A stretch of DNA of 26,415 nt from Chondrus crispus (GCF_000350225.1 NW_005179202.1:84835-111249); one strand, 5' to 3'; positions 8,393-17,754 are shown, counted from the first letter of the stretch. The notes: generated by a model from the sequence alone, not told the origin. A program made the numbers and translations.

Positions 8393-9064
8393 TCATTTGT
8401 AGCTTCTACGTTTGATGAGCGGTTTGATATCGCCCTCCATGAAGCTGATGTCAGGCTCACATGACCCGTCAATGTAGTAGCTAGCAGTTTCTGTTTCCTT
8501 GCGCTTGCATGTCTGAAGTGAACAGTATGAGATGTACGGGATCGGCCCAGCTTGTGTGATTCCGCGAACGGTAAATTCACATGATATGCCGTGGCCCACA
8601 AGCAAAATTGCTCCAGAAAATTTCTCTGAAAGAAGGCGTGCCGTCCTTCCTGCTCGTTCGATGAGAATATCCCTCGTTTCCGGATAGTTAGGTTCAACAA
8701 GGGAAGTATAAGAAATATCCACTAGTGGGAAGCTCTTCTTCAGTTGTCCAAGTGGTTGCAGTCTTGGCATAGCCTCAAACCATTCCGGATTCAGAAACTC
8801 ACAGATGCCAGCCTCAACCTTTATTGGGAGTCCAGTCAGTTTTGCCACTTCATTAGCGGTCTGCACGGTGCGATAGAAAGGGCTTGCAAATATATGTGTG
8901 AGCCCAGTCCCAGCTAGCTTTTCCCCCAGAGCCCTTGCTTGACGGATACCAGTTTCTGTGAGAAAGGCGTCGTATGGATTCTCAGCAGTATCACGCCAAC
9001 TGCGATCGACATGATCTATTCGTTCCCCATGACGAGCCACAAAAACCGTTGATGCTAATGTCAT
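8393..9064 (-). CDS. Histidine phosphatase superfamily protein (phosphoglycerate-mutase-like)
   Basis: 223 residues from the ATG at 9064. The frame reaches 9121, but only through a GTG codon, and the protein begins naturally with the first strand of the fold (MTLASTVFVARHGER). All catalytic residues are visible: the phospho-accepting His in ARHG (R11-H12-G13), a second Arg in SPFYRTVQTA (R65), the proton-donor Glu in GICEF (E89), and the second His in LLVGHG (H158). The stretch ARHGERIDHVDRSW resembles the Sts-1/UBASH3-type and plant phosphatase branch rather than glycolytic dPGM. No targeting signal is evident, so it is probably cytosolic or nuclear. The substrate cannot be told from sequence. 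Yeast TFIIIC tau55 carries the same fold, which is interesting given the neighbouring TFIIIC-like genes, but specific similarity is not evident. Confidence 0.85.
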   Translation of the reverse strand: MTLASTVFVARHGERIDHVDRSWRDTAENPYDAFLTETGIRQARALGEKLAGTGLTHIFASPFYRTVQTANEVAKLTGLPIKVEAGICEFLNPEWFEAMPRLQPLGQLKKSFPLVDISYTSLVEPNYPETRDILIERAGRTARLLSEKFSGAILLVGHGISCEFTVRGITQAGPIPYISYCSLQTCKRKETETASYYIDGSCEPDISFMEGDIKPLIKRRSYK

Positions 9065-9552
9065 GTTTTCCACAGCCAGTGTCGAGAGGTTCCTTACCGA
9101 TAATAAGAGTCGAATTTTCACGAGACGGCCTGCCTACATCTGCACGAAGGATCCGCACTGAACACTAGTGATATAAGTTTGGGAGGGAATTTCCTGGATT
9201 TTGAGAGTCTTTTGTGGGGCCGCAAACGACATATTGCTGAGTCATGCGAGGTTCGCAGGTTTTGGATCAAATCCTGCCGGTCTTGGTCCCTCGTGTGAAA
9301 ATTGTCAAAATCATTTCGACCGTCCTCAACTCGGTGACTCGTCCAGCTCATCCTCGCATCGCTTCCAGCAACAACGCTCGGCAGTGCTCCACTATTCATA
9401 TTTCTTAAAATTTCGCCGCACTTGTTGGCCACAACTGTCCAGGACTTGCGCGTTTGGAATGAAATGCATTGTCTGCAGCCATGACGTGGCCATTATGTTT
9501 ACAAGCAACACGGAAGTCTGTGAATTGTCGCCGTTCCAGAGTGTTAAATCAC
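9065..9552. other. Intergenic region between histidine phosphatase and DHX33-like genes
   Basis: 488 bp between two minus-strand genes: promoter of the phosphatase and 3' flank of the helicase. On the minus strand a GTAAGG donor-like sequence lies 32 bases before the phosphatase ATG, so a 5' leader intron is conceivable but not demonstrable. Open frames here lack ATG starts and recognisable features. Confidence 0.5.
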
Positions 9553-11760
9553 CTATCTGAAGTAGCTGCAGTGTTGTGATAGCCAAGCGGATTCAAAGCT
9601 GACGACTGTGCGGAGGTACCGTTTCGTGGTAACCACGTACTCGTCGTAGATCACAAACGGTGGATTTCTCCGTGATCTGAGGGCTCTGAGGGATGAACTG
9701 GGGTGGATATCCAGTCGCCTCACAGCCAACTCATCTGAGTCACTAGCTGCACTGCCGAGTCCCATTGGTATGTAAGTTCCGCTCTCACGACTTTTTTTTG
9801 CAGTTTGCCGAAAAAATCCTGCAACCAGACACCGCCTCACGAGCTCCTCTATGCCAGCATGTTCAATGTCCGCTGCAAGGGAGGCAGAAAGGGGATTAGA
9901 TAGGCCCCATGAGACCATGGCGCCCAGATCTAGGATGTGACTGAGTTGGACTCGAATGCTCTCGGCTGATACCAGCGTGCGATAATTCAGAAAATGGTCT
10001 CGACAAAACTCTTTTCGTCTAGCAGCTCCATCCAGAGGTAAAAAAGCATTCAAAACATTCAATAACGTCAGATGGTCTCCGTAGATGCTCAAGAAACGCC
10101 TATGTGCCGCTTTAGCTTTGTCGCGTTTTGCAGTTGGAGACATCAATATGGCCCCTTCCACGCTCAAAACAGCAGCTACACCGATCATGGACTCGACGCA
10201 CCCAACTCGAAGAGATTCAAGAAGACAGCGCGCCAACATCGGTGGGACTGGTAAGCGTGACATCAATACCCCAGCATTTGTCAGCTTCAGAGACTTGTCT
10301 ACTGCGCCGAGAAGAATGAGATTTTCCACAGCACTGATCATAAATGGCTGCGGAATCCTATCAAGTAAAGGAAAACGTGTGACCTCGGCACCCGGTTTCA
10401 GTTTCTTGATTTTCTCTGTCTGTGTAGCCGATCGGCTTTTCGCAAATGCCTTGCAAAGAGAGACAATCTGGAGCACCGAAGCCGAGGCGTCAGTTCGGAG
10501 TACTTCTGGCTGAGGATAGTCCTCCATTCCGTTATATTCCTTTTCAACGTAGAGACGAAAAAGGAACCCAGGTGCTGTCCGCCCCGCCCGACCTTTGCGC
10601 TGGTCAGCCTGGGCTTTCGAGACTGGTTGTACTGCGAGTACGTCTGCAAACAAGCCCTCATCTTGCATCATTTTCCTGACTTTGACAACGCCGCTGTCAA
10701 CGACGTACACAATGTTAGGAATGGTAATACTTGTTTCAGCAATGTTCGTTGCAAATATCACTTTGCGTACACCCGGTCGCAGCTCCTCCGGTAGTGGCTC
10801 AATGGCCTGCAATTGGTCGTCCGAAGATAATGATGCGAAGAGAGAACAAACTCTCAACTCTCTGTTTGGCTCCTTGCTGGATTTACCCGACTTGTGTCTC
10901 TTTAGGCGTTCCTTCGTAATTGCTATAGCCGACAGAATCTCTTCCTGTCCGGGTAAAAACACCAAGATATCTCCATTCATGGGCTGACCACTATGAATTT
11001 GTATAACCGTATCGACAGAGCCGTCAATGTAGTCCGGAACCGGGCTGCACGAGTACATGACTTGAACGTCATGCGTCCGCCCAGCAATTTTCAGGACCGA
11101 GACTCTCAGCGACGATTTGTTTCGAAAGAATTCTGCAATCTTGTCCGCGTTTGTAGTCGCCGACATGATCACAACCTTGAAAGCAAGCTTACTCCGAATC
11201 ATTCTTGCAAACATCTCATTTTTCGCCGCAAAGCCGGTCTGCGGCTTCGCATTCTTCGCAGATTCAGCTAGCAACGTCTCTTTGATCACACCCAATAGAA
11301 TGTCGGTGTTCATGGCCCGCTCGTGCACCTCATCGATAATAACATGCGAGTAGCGCTTCTTGAGTCCGATCGAGCCCTCCGCGAGCGCCTCCCTGAGCAA
11401 CACGCCATCGGTGACGTACCGTATGTTCGTTAACCCACGCCGTGATTTGTCCGCAAAGCGAACTGCATAGCCAACCTGCATGCCAAGCTCAACATTTCGC
11501 TCCTCGGCCACTCGGGTCGCGACCGTAATTGCAGCAACTCGGCGTGGCTGCGTCACGACAACAGAGGCGGACGAATCTGACTCAACTATTATTTGCGGAA
11601 TCTGCGTCGTCTTTCCTGAACCGGTCTCGCCGATGACAATGAGGACATCATTCCCGGCCAACTCCGACAAAATTCGGTTCGTTTTTTGACGGACGGGGAG
11701 ACTCTTCACTTCTTCACTTGGGCGGAACAAAAACTGGTCGGCGCTCCTCTTCCGCTTCAT
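9553..11760 (-). CDS. DHX33: DEAH-box RNA helicase, DHX33-like
   Basis: 735 residues from the ATG at 11760 (MKRKRSADQF); an upstream extension to 11784 exists only from a TTG codon. It has the full DEAH/RHA set: motif I GETGSGKTT (44-52), Ia TQPRRVAA (70-77), II as DEVH rather than DEAH (143-146), III SAT (200-202), IV VFLPGQEEI, V ATNIAETSITI (337-347), VI QRKGRAGR (387-394), then the winged-helix/ratchet (HA2) and OB-fold regions ending near residue 730. Helicases of this group unwind RNA using ATP. The run DVLAVQPVSKAQADQRKGRAGR-type sequence and the lack of N-terminal extra domains match DHX33, which in animals acts in the nucleolus and in translation; its usual length is about 700 residues. 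A DHX8/PRP-type splicing helicase is less likely since those carry long N-terminal extensions. Confidence 0.88.
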   Translation of the reverse strand: MKRKRSADQFLFRPSEEVKSLPVRQKTNRILSELAGNDVLIVIGETGSGKTTQIPQIIVESDSSASVVVTQPRRVAAITVATRVAEERNVELGMQVGYAVRFADKSRRGLTNIRYVTDGVLLREALAEGSIGLKKRYSHVIIDEVHERAMNTDILLGVIKETLLAESAKNAKPQTGFAAKNEMFARMIRSKLAFKVVIMSATTNADKIAEFFRNKSSLRVSVLKIAGRTHDVQVMYSCSPVPDYIDGSVDTVIQIHSGQPMNGDILVFLPGQEEILSAIAITKERLKRHKSGKSSKEPNRELRVCSLFASLSSDDQLQAIEPLPEELRPGVRKVIFATNIAETSITIPNIVYVVDSGVVKVRKMMQDEGLFADVLAVQPVSKAQADQRKGRAGRTAPGFLFRLYVEKEYNGMEDYPQPEVLRTDASASVLQIVSLCKAFAKSRSATQTEKIKKLKPGAEVTRFPLLDRIPQPFMISAVENLILLGAVDKSLKLTNAGVLMSRLPVPPMLARCLLESLRVGCVESMIGVAAVLSVEGAILMSPTAKRDKAKAAHRRFLSIYGDHLTLLNVLNAFLPLDGAARRKEFCRDHFLNYRTLVSAESIRVQLSHILDLGAMVSWGLSNPLSASLAADIEHAGIEELVRRCLVAGFFRQTAKKSRESGTYIPMGLGSAASDSDELAVRRLDIHPSSSLRALRSRRNPPFVIYDEYVVTTKRYLRTVVSFESAWLSQHCSYFR

Positions 11761-12950
11761 TGGAGACAATAAATCTGCGAACAAACCTTCTCGAGGTAAC
11801 AGCTGAATGGGTCAGAGCCTGAAGGAGCAAATTTGGTCCTGCACTTTAGGAGGCTGCACGGCCTCCCCCATTTCACACAACTGCGCGAGTTTGAAATAAA
11901 TCGACGCGCGCTGGGGAAATTGATAAGCCCGAAAAAAGAAAAAATTGATACTGCAGCTCCTTCGGAGAACCTCTGCTAGAAGTTCTTATTGCCAACTATG
12001 AACCATCAGCACAGGCACTTTAAGCAATCTTTCGGCGGCGCACCGCCTCGTATCAATGGCCTTCTCCAGCTCATCGAAATCACTGCCATAATTAGTCCTC
12101 TGACCAACAGCCCCAAGTTGAACGAAGAACAAACGGCGGTTGGAAAACTCTCCTGGCACGCACGGAGCAAGAACTAGCATTGCTGTTTGGGAATAGAATA
12201 CGGTGCGAACTTGCTCTACATCTTTAAAAAGTGGGCGCAATGAAGTACGTGTGGCAGGATTTGACTCCTTTCGTTTCAAACACCGATTTTCAACGCTTTG
12301 GCAACGTGCCACCAGAGCCTCAGCAGTCTCACTCTTCTCACTTATATCTCCAGAGTTTGGGATATGAGAAGGCTTTGGACTCCTCCAGCGAAAGTAGAAC
12401 TCGGTATTGTATGCGTGCCTGTTACACTGGAGAGTGAGGAACCTCCTAAGTGCATGGACCAGGATTAAATGGAAAGCTCGTGCAAACTGCAAGGCCTTAA
12501 GTAAATTTGAATTGCTTTCCCTCTAGTTCACGTTGTTAAAGTCGTGAGAGATGATAACAACACCTGCCGTTATTCTATGGCAATAAGCAACTATTTGCTT
12601 CCAAAAATAAAAAAACGGGAGTCGCAAGGGACCGTATAAACGACTGTGACATCTACTCTTTCATCGTTAAAACTGGACCGACAACAGTTCAAGGACAGTG
12701 TCGAAAGCTTTTATTGCCTGGTCTATTCTTCACTACATAATCCTGTCTTTCGATATGTCAGAAGGCAGTAATCAATTTCGCTGTGTTTCGCTAGGTATCG
12801 TCGAGACTGGCTTTGCAGCAATAGCGTGAAGATGCGTACAACCGAGCAGAAGATAGTCTCATAAACAGAGCAAAGTAGCGAGACCGATTTTCATACTGGT
12901 CTGCGTTAGAGTTCGAATGTGTTTGCACCATGCTTTGAATACTGAACATT
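11761..12950. other. Long gene-poor interval between DHX33-like and MLH3 genes
   Basis: 1190 bp without a convincing gene, the longest such stretch here. A 168-codon minus-strand open frame (11986-12492) has no ATG near its start, only TTG, with its first Met far inside, and resembles no family I know. A small plus-strand frame (ATG at 12240, ending 12437) is antisense to it. There is a short perfect hairpin (6-bp arms, 4-base loop) near 12587-12602 followed by an A-rich run. The interval should include the helicase promoter and the MLH3 3' flank. A gene made of several short exons or a non-coding RNA cannot be excluded. Confidence 0.5.
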
Positions 12951-14975
12951 CTACACGACATCAAAGACGGCAAGAGGAACTATTGACGGCCGCCCATGTG
13001 CACACAAAAAGGGTGAATCACATTCAGAAAGCGACAAAACGAGAGACCTGCATTGCTCTAAGGTCAGCGCATCCCCAAAGCGGACTGCGGAATGGCAAGC
13101 CGCACTAGCTACCGCGTTAAGAAAAGGTCGCGGGGTCGTGTTCTCGACTACCCCCATTGCAAGACTGTCTAAATAGATAAGCAGTTGCTCCTCGTTGTCG
13201 AGAAAAGTATTCACTCTTTCGATTAAGGGAGCGCCTAAGATCTCGGCAGACCCACAGCCCGCGATTCGCACTTGCCATCCCCAGGACAGAAGCACTGTCG
13301 AATGACGCAAGCAAGTCGCCCGTTGCTTGTGCGAAAGCGGTACGCGCTTCGGGGGGCGCAGAATGACAGATCTTATTTTGCGTGGTGATACGTCCTTCAG
13401 CAGCGTCTCATATAAATATCTTTCCGAGGCTGCATGCTGATCGACTGCATACATGACAGATTTGTGGTCAACAACTACGATGAATTTGCGATCAACTTGA
13501 CCAACAATCCGTAGTTTCGGAATACTATTTCGCTGAACAAGAACTCCGCGTTTCATAAACATGAAATGAGTATTGCTCTTAAACTCACATCCTGAAGACG
13601 CTATCCTTGATGCGGAAGCCTTATTTCGGTAAACTGGATTGGACCACCCGTGCACAACCTTTTTGCACGCGACCTCAACCTCCTGTGCTGATGAGGGACG
13701 GCCAATGCACAACCTCGAGCTTTGTTGTCGTTGTCGCTTGGCGTGGTGGGAAGCCGCGAGAATGCCGGACGCCGCCGACAACGGTCGACGCAGTACTACC
13801 TGATTCTCTGCTGACGCCCAAGCTGACGACGGTCTCTTTCTCGGCCGCTTGCAAACAAGGGCATCAGCAAAGCGGCTCTCTATTCTGGAAGATTTGCGCT
13901 TCCTTCCCGACGCTAGCCTAGAAATCTGTTCCGGATCAACGTAGGAGTGTCTAGCCATTAGCTGAGGTAGGTCTACAGTTTGCAACGCGCCTCTGACCGC
14001 CATGGCGACCTCGTTCTCAGCCTCTGGCGAAGGTGGCGCATTGTTCGAATAGATTGGATGCGCCGCGTCGCAGCCCGAGCCTTTGCTCGCGCTCTTGCAA
14101 TTCACAACATAGGCAGCGTATCTGAGATTCGCTGCACCCGTATCAGCCCTTCTCAGAGCCACAAAACCTTTCCAGATACGTTGAATGAGGCGATGAATCC
14201 ACCCCTTTCCATTCATAGGAACTCCATCCACGCTAACTAGACAAATATCCGAGCTACCGTACCCCCGCTTTCCAACGAACCCATCGAACCACAGCTTCTC
14301 CCTGCCCTGAATGCGGTTCCATTCCATGTTCCCTTCCACGCCGAACGCTGCCTGTATCAGCTCCTCCGAGAGCTCTTTCCCTCCTCCCCCCTCGTACAAC
14401 ACCAAACTGTTGCCCCCTTGCAGAGTCACCGCCACACGCGGATTCGCTAGCGACAACGCGACAACTCTCTCCCTCGTGGCCTCCGACGCTAAGTTCGGGT
14501 GTCTTCCAGTCTCCGCCCTGCGCCTCACAGGCACGTTATAAAACAGCTCCCACACATCCACAAGCACCCCGTCCTTCTCCAAATCCGGATGCGCCGGGAC
14601 CTCTCCCTCACGTGAGTTCCCCTCGTCAAGAATCTTCCCTCCCCTAAGCAGCTTGACGGCTCGGAATCCCCCCGTGTAGTTGTGCAACTCGAGTGAGGCA
14701 ACGGCGGTCAGCGAAGCCAGCGACTGGCCGCGGCCGCGTCGCAGAGACGTGCAGCCGGGCTGCAGCGCGAGCGGCCAGTCTTGGGGAGAGAATCCGCGGC
14801 CGTCATCCAGCACCTTGAAGCGCAGGGCCTCAGGTGAGATGGTTATGCAGACGGTGCGGGCGCCGTGCTGAAGAGAATTTTGCGCGACGGATGTGACGGC
14901 CGATTCGAAGGAGGGCACGATTTGAGACGAGTGAAGGAGCGTGGAGGTGGGGGTAGGGAGACGTCGGATTGACAT
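12951..14975 (-). CDS. MLH3: MutL homologue MLH3 (endonuclease motif intact, ATPase site degenerate)
   Basis: 674 residues from the ATG at 14975; the frame extends to 15005 only from TTG. MLH3 pairs with MLH1 and acts in mismatch repair and meiotic crossover resolution. The C-terminal half shows RIVGQVDRKFIVVVDHKSV followed by the metal-dependent nuclease motif DQHA-x2-E-x4-E (512-523), then ACHSAVRF, and CAHGRPSIVPL at the C-terminus; ACH and CAHGRPS forms point to MLH3 rather than PMS1/PMS2. The N-terminal GHKL domain is unusual. The metal-binding Asn (N33) and DDGRG (57-61) remain, but the catalytic Glu position reads Ser (S29), RGEAL reads RGQSL, and the lid between TS and this motif is about a dozen residues shorter than normal. 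The protein is short for MLH3 (over 1000 residues in human and Arabidopsis), mostly from a shorter linker. It shares a 352-bp divergent upstream region with TFIIIC90. Confidence 0.88.
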   Translation of the reverse strand: MSIRRLPTPTSTLLHSSQIVPSFESAVTSVAQNSLQHGARTVCITISPEALRFKVLDDGRGFSPQDWPLALQPGCTSLRRGRGQSLASLTAVASLELHNYTGGFRAVKLLRGGKILDEGNSREGEVPAHPDLEKDGVLVDVWELFYNVPVRRRAETGRHPNLASEATRERVVALSLANPRVAVTLQGGNSLVLYEGGGGKELSEELIQAAFGVEGNMEWNRIQGREKLWFDGFVGKRGYGSSDICLVSVDGVPMNGKGWIHRLIQRIWKGFVALRRADTGAANLRYAAYVVNCKSASKGSGCDAAHPIYSNNAPPSPEAENEVAMAVRGALQTVDLPQLMARHSYVDPEQISRLASGRKRKSSRIESRFADALVCKRPRKRPSSAWASAENQVVLRRPLSAASGILAASHHAKRQRQQSSRLCIGRPSSAQEVEVACKKVVHGWSNPVYRNKASASRIASSGCEFKSNTHFMFMKRGVLVQRNSIPKLRIVGQVDRKFIVVVDHKSVMYAVDQHAASERYLYETLLKDVSPRKIRSVILRPPKRVPLSHKQRATCLRHSTVLLSWGWQVRIAGCGSAEILGAPLIERVNTFLDNEEQLLIYLDSLAMGVVENTTPRPFLNAVASAACHSAVRFGDALTLEQCRSLVLSLSECDSPFLCAHGRPSIVPLAVFDVV

Positions 14976-15327
14976 CGCGGGGCGAGGGGATGCACCGCAC
15001 TTCAATTAGAGGTGCCCCGGGCGTCCCGTACAAGACGGAGCCATAGTTGAGAGGGATGAAGCGGCAGATGTTGCCATCGGAGACCGGAGAAAGAGGGCAG
15101 ACCCTCTTGCGATGTTGGCCTTCGCTCGGTACACGTGTCATTTTTGGGCACCAAGATGAAGCATACGGGTCCGCTACACTGTAGCTAATGTTTACCTTCA
15201 CACGAGACGAGGAGACCTCCCCCTTCGCGCGTGCAAGGCCGTTCGCACCACCAAACACCCCCACATGTAACGCCCATACCCCCCCCTCCCCCTTGCAGTG
15301 CCTGCAAGCTTCCAACAGCATCCACTC
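14976..15327. promoter_or_regulatory. Divergent promoter region of MLH3 and TFIIIC90
   Basis: 352 bp between divergent start codons, with one GTACACGTG (15129-15137) near the middle, 154 bp from the MLH3 ATG and 190 bp from the TFIIIC90 ATG. A C/T-rich tract ending TTGCAG at 15298 looks like a 3' splice site shortly before the TFIIIC90 ATG, so a leader intron is possible. No TATA box stands out. Confidence 0.55.
15129..15137. promoter_or_regulatory. GTACACGTG motif (CACGTG E/G-box core), copy 1
   Basis: CACGTG core at 15132-15137 within a 9-mer shared exactly with three other non-coding sites in this window. Such cores are bound by bHLH and plant-type bZIP factors in general; binding here is inference. 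Confidence 0.5.
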
Positions 15328-17754
15328 ATGCCAGTCTACCGCCACACCCCCCCGCCTCCCGTCATCGAGGCCTGGCCGGATCACCTCTCGCGCCGTCTCT
15401 ATCCTTCCTCCAATCGAGCGGAAACGCTCTCCATTGCCGACGACGGGCGCATTGCCATCGGCCTTTCATGCACCGTCACCGTGCTCACACCCAGTCTCAT
15501 TTCGCGCCTTGTCCCATTGCAGATGGAGACCCGCGTCGAACATATGCCACTCGAGTACGCGCTTCTCGACACCGACGCCCGCGTGGCCCAAGGAATCCGA
15601 GCCCCAGCCGTGGGACACCAGGTTGCCTTCGAGCCAGAGTACACAAAGCCGGGGGGTGTCCGAAGGGACACCACGCTGTACAACGGCGAAATATCATTTT
15701 TGGCTTGGGCCACCTCGGCCGCTGGCGCCGTTTTGTTCGTCGTCAATGGAGAAGGCAACTGCTTTGCGACAGTGCCCAGATACGCAGGGGAAGGGACGTG
15801 GGGAGGAGTGTTCGCGACCTGGCAGTATAGGAGGGTGTTCCCGGATGCAGTTGGGAACACCCGCCCTGCGCCAAAAGGTAAGACCCAGCGGAAGGAAGCT
15901 GAAGAAAGAAAAGATGATAGCAATGCTGTCGAAGGCGATTGGGGGCTGGTGCAGGAGGAGAGTGGGCTTAGCGGGCTGTGCAGGCCTCCTACGAGTGGTA
16001 GAACAGTTTCTAAGGAGAAGAAAGGGCACATACCACAGAATCAGGTGCGCTGCGTGTCCCTCACTCGAGTGTTCCGGGGCCCTGAAGGTCGCCCATCTGA
16101 GCAAGCGGGGACCTCAGAATTTGTGATTCTAGGACGCAAAGATGGCACGTTTGTATTTTCTTTCGGAGGCTGGGAGAGAGCTGACGGCGAGCAGGGGCCG
16201 GTGCTGAGCCTGCATAGCGGTTGGAGCGCTAGCTTAGCCTGTCTAGAGGATGTGGAATACGGAGGCAAGTCTATGACACTTGTTGCTGTCGGTGGTGCGT
16301 TTGGAGAGCTCATGGTGTACGGGCTCTGGTTCGAGGAGTTTTCGGGCGGTCTTTCCATATTGACGAGCAAAGCCCTGTGGAAGAGTGAACCTTCGCTGCT
16401 GTTTGGAACAGTCTCGTCACTGTCGTGGAGCCCCTGCCTGTCATATGGTCAGCTGCGCTTGGCGGTTGCTTCTGGGAACGCTGTAACGGTGTTGGATTGG
16501 ACTAATGTCCTGCCTGAGACGACTGGTTTTAACCCGTGGGCCATCCCAGATGTTCACCAGATCGCCGATGCCCATGATGGTCTTGTCTCGTCCGTAGCGG
16601 TTGTGGTCGATAATTCGTTTCTGTCATCGTCTCTAGATGGAAAGATTTGCAGGTGGGTCGTCGAGCAGTGGGACCAAGGCGAAGCGAAAGAACCTCTTCA
16701 TGTGGTGCATTGCGGTATCTTGCATTCCGGTCCACCCTCGGAGCCCATCATGGCTATGCAGAGGACTCCGCTGGGTTTCGGAGTTGCTGCCATGACGACG
16801 GTGACTCGGTTTGGAATCGAGGTGAACGACCACAACGAAGATGCCAAGCGTAAGTACTGCGCAGGGGCACGGAGATCTTTGTTGAGTATGTACATAAAAC
16901 CCGCCTTGGAAGGGACGTCGGAAGCCGCGCAGCAGATTCTGGGCAGCGTGGAAGCGCGCGCGACTACTCGGAGGTTTGTCGGTGAGGCTATTGTCATGTG
17001 GGAGGTTGAGTTATTCTTGCAGCAATTGCAGGGTGCCCATGCAAGTATCGTGCTCGCAGCCCTGCGTCAGAGGTTTCGCAATATGCTAGGGCACCTCAGA
17101 GGCAGATCGATACCGAACCTGTCTCAGGAAAGATTCTATCACTACGTGAGAGTAATAGCATGCCTTTCACGGGTCATTATTCGTGTGAGCGGAGCTGGTG
17201 AGGACGACGGCGGATTGATGACTCTGCAACATGGAGAGATTTCAAAGAATGTGCGATGTATTCACTATGACTCATGCATGGCTTCCTTTTTACAAAGCAA
17301 GACGCCTGTGAACGCTCTCAGTCTCGATGAGATTCGGGCCCTCGAGAGCATGTGCCACTATGTTGCGAAATGCGATCACGAATTGTTCTGGGACGCAGCT
17401 GCAACCTTGGAACGAATTCGCCTTGTGAGAGCGGCCCTTTTTCCGCGCAAGGCATCGATGCCTTTACCGTGCATTGTTTGTGGACCGGACTCGGACGTAG
17501 CTCTTAAATCAGATGCACAGAACCCGAATGTATTTCGGTGCTCTATGAACGATTGCTTCGAGCGATGCGTGCTGACCGCATTGCCTTGCACTGATGTCGT
17601 CCCCCGGGTTTGCTACGCTTGTGACAGTAAGGCGCTGGTGAAGGATTTTGATCCTTTTGAAGAGAGAGGAAAGGAGTTCCAATGGATTTCGAACGTGGGC
17701 AGGTGCCCGATTTGTTTGTGTGTGTTGGTCCCAAGCAGTGTTGAGGCTCACTGA
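15328..17754 (+). CDS. GTF3C4: TFIIIC90 homologue (GTF3C4 / yeast TFC8, tau60): propeller plus C-terminal zinc ribbon
   Basis: 808 residues from the ATG at 15328; the frame begins at 15298 only with GTG. TFIIIC90 is a subunit of the polymerase III assembly factor TFIIIC. The N-terminal about 450 residues are a degenerate WD40 propeller (FGTVSSLSWSP; then SSVAVVVDNSFLSSSLDGK with a following CRW). The last about 95 residues hold the family's zinc-finger pattern: CxxC at 715/718, FRC at 738, CFERCVLTALPC (743-754; the RC-x-LT-x-LP element is the TFIIIC90 signature), CYAC (762-765) and CPIC (793-796). The order and wording match the TFIIIC zinc-finger domain closely. A low-complexity Lys/Glu insertion lies near residues 180-240. 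It diverges from MLH3 and converges on the CAAD-domain gene. Confidence 0.85.
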   Translation: MPVYRHTPPPPVIEAWPDHLSRRLYPSSNRAETLSIADDGRIAIGLSCTVTVLTPSLISRLVPLQMETRVEHMPLEYALLDTDARVAQGIRAPAVGHQVAFEPEYTKPGGVRRDTTLYNGEISFLAWATSAAGAVLFVVNGEGNCFATVPRYAGEGTWGGVFATWQYRRVFPDAVGNTRPAPKGKTQRKEAEERKDDSNAVEGDWGLVQEESGLSGLCRPPTSGRTVSKEKKGHIPQNQVRCVSLTRVFRGPEGRPSEQAGTSEFVILGRKDGTFVFSFGGWERADGEQGPVLSLHSGWSASLACLEDVEYGGKSMTLVAVGGAFGELMVYGLWFEEFSGGLSILTSKALWKSEPSLLFGTVSSLSWSPCLSYGQLRLAVASGNAVTVLDWTNVLPETTGFNPWAIPDVHQIADAHDGLVSSVAVVVDNSFLSSSLDGKICRWVVEQWDQGEAKEPLHVVHCGILHSGPPSEPIMAMQRTPLGFGVAAMTTVTRFGIEVNDHNEDAKRKYCAGARRSLLSMYIKPALEGTSEAAQQILGSVEARATTRRFVGEAIVMWEVELFLQQLQGAHASIVLAALRQRFRNMLGHLRGRSIPNLSQERFYHYVRVIACLSRVIIRVSGAGEDDGGLMTLQHGEISKNVRCIHYDSCMASFLQSKTPVNALSLDEIRALESMCHYVAKCDHELFWDAAATLERIRLVRAALFPRKASMPLPCIVCGPDSDVALKSDAQNPNVFRCSMNDCFERCVLTALPCTDVVPRVCYACDSKALVKDFDPFEERGKEFQWISNVGRCPICLCVLVPSSVEAH

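Noticed and set aside
9062..9121. Extension of the histidine phosphatase to 9121
   Set aside because: The extra 19 residues begin with GTG, not ATG, and contain a donor-like GTAAGG. The fold starts right after the ATG at 9064. The same reasoning rejects TTG/GTG extensions of the genes at 3489, 11760, 14975, 15328 and 19753.
11986..12492. 168-codon minus-strand frame
   Set aside because: It has no ATG near its start (TTG only) and no recognised motif. Kept only as an open question in the intergenic entry.
12587..12602. Short perfect hairpin (6-bp arms, 4-base loop) followed by A-rich sequence, terminator-like
   Set aside because: Arms this short are expected by chance, and factor-independent bacterial terminators are not relevant to a eukaryotic nuclear genome.
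15188..16126. 312-codon plus-strand frame overlapping the TFIIIC90 start
   Set aside because: Out of frame with the clearly conserved TFIIIC90 product and Pro/Ser-rich without motifs.
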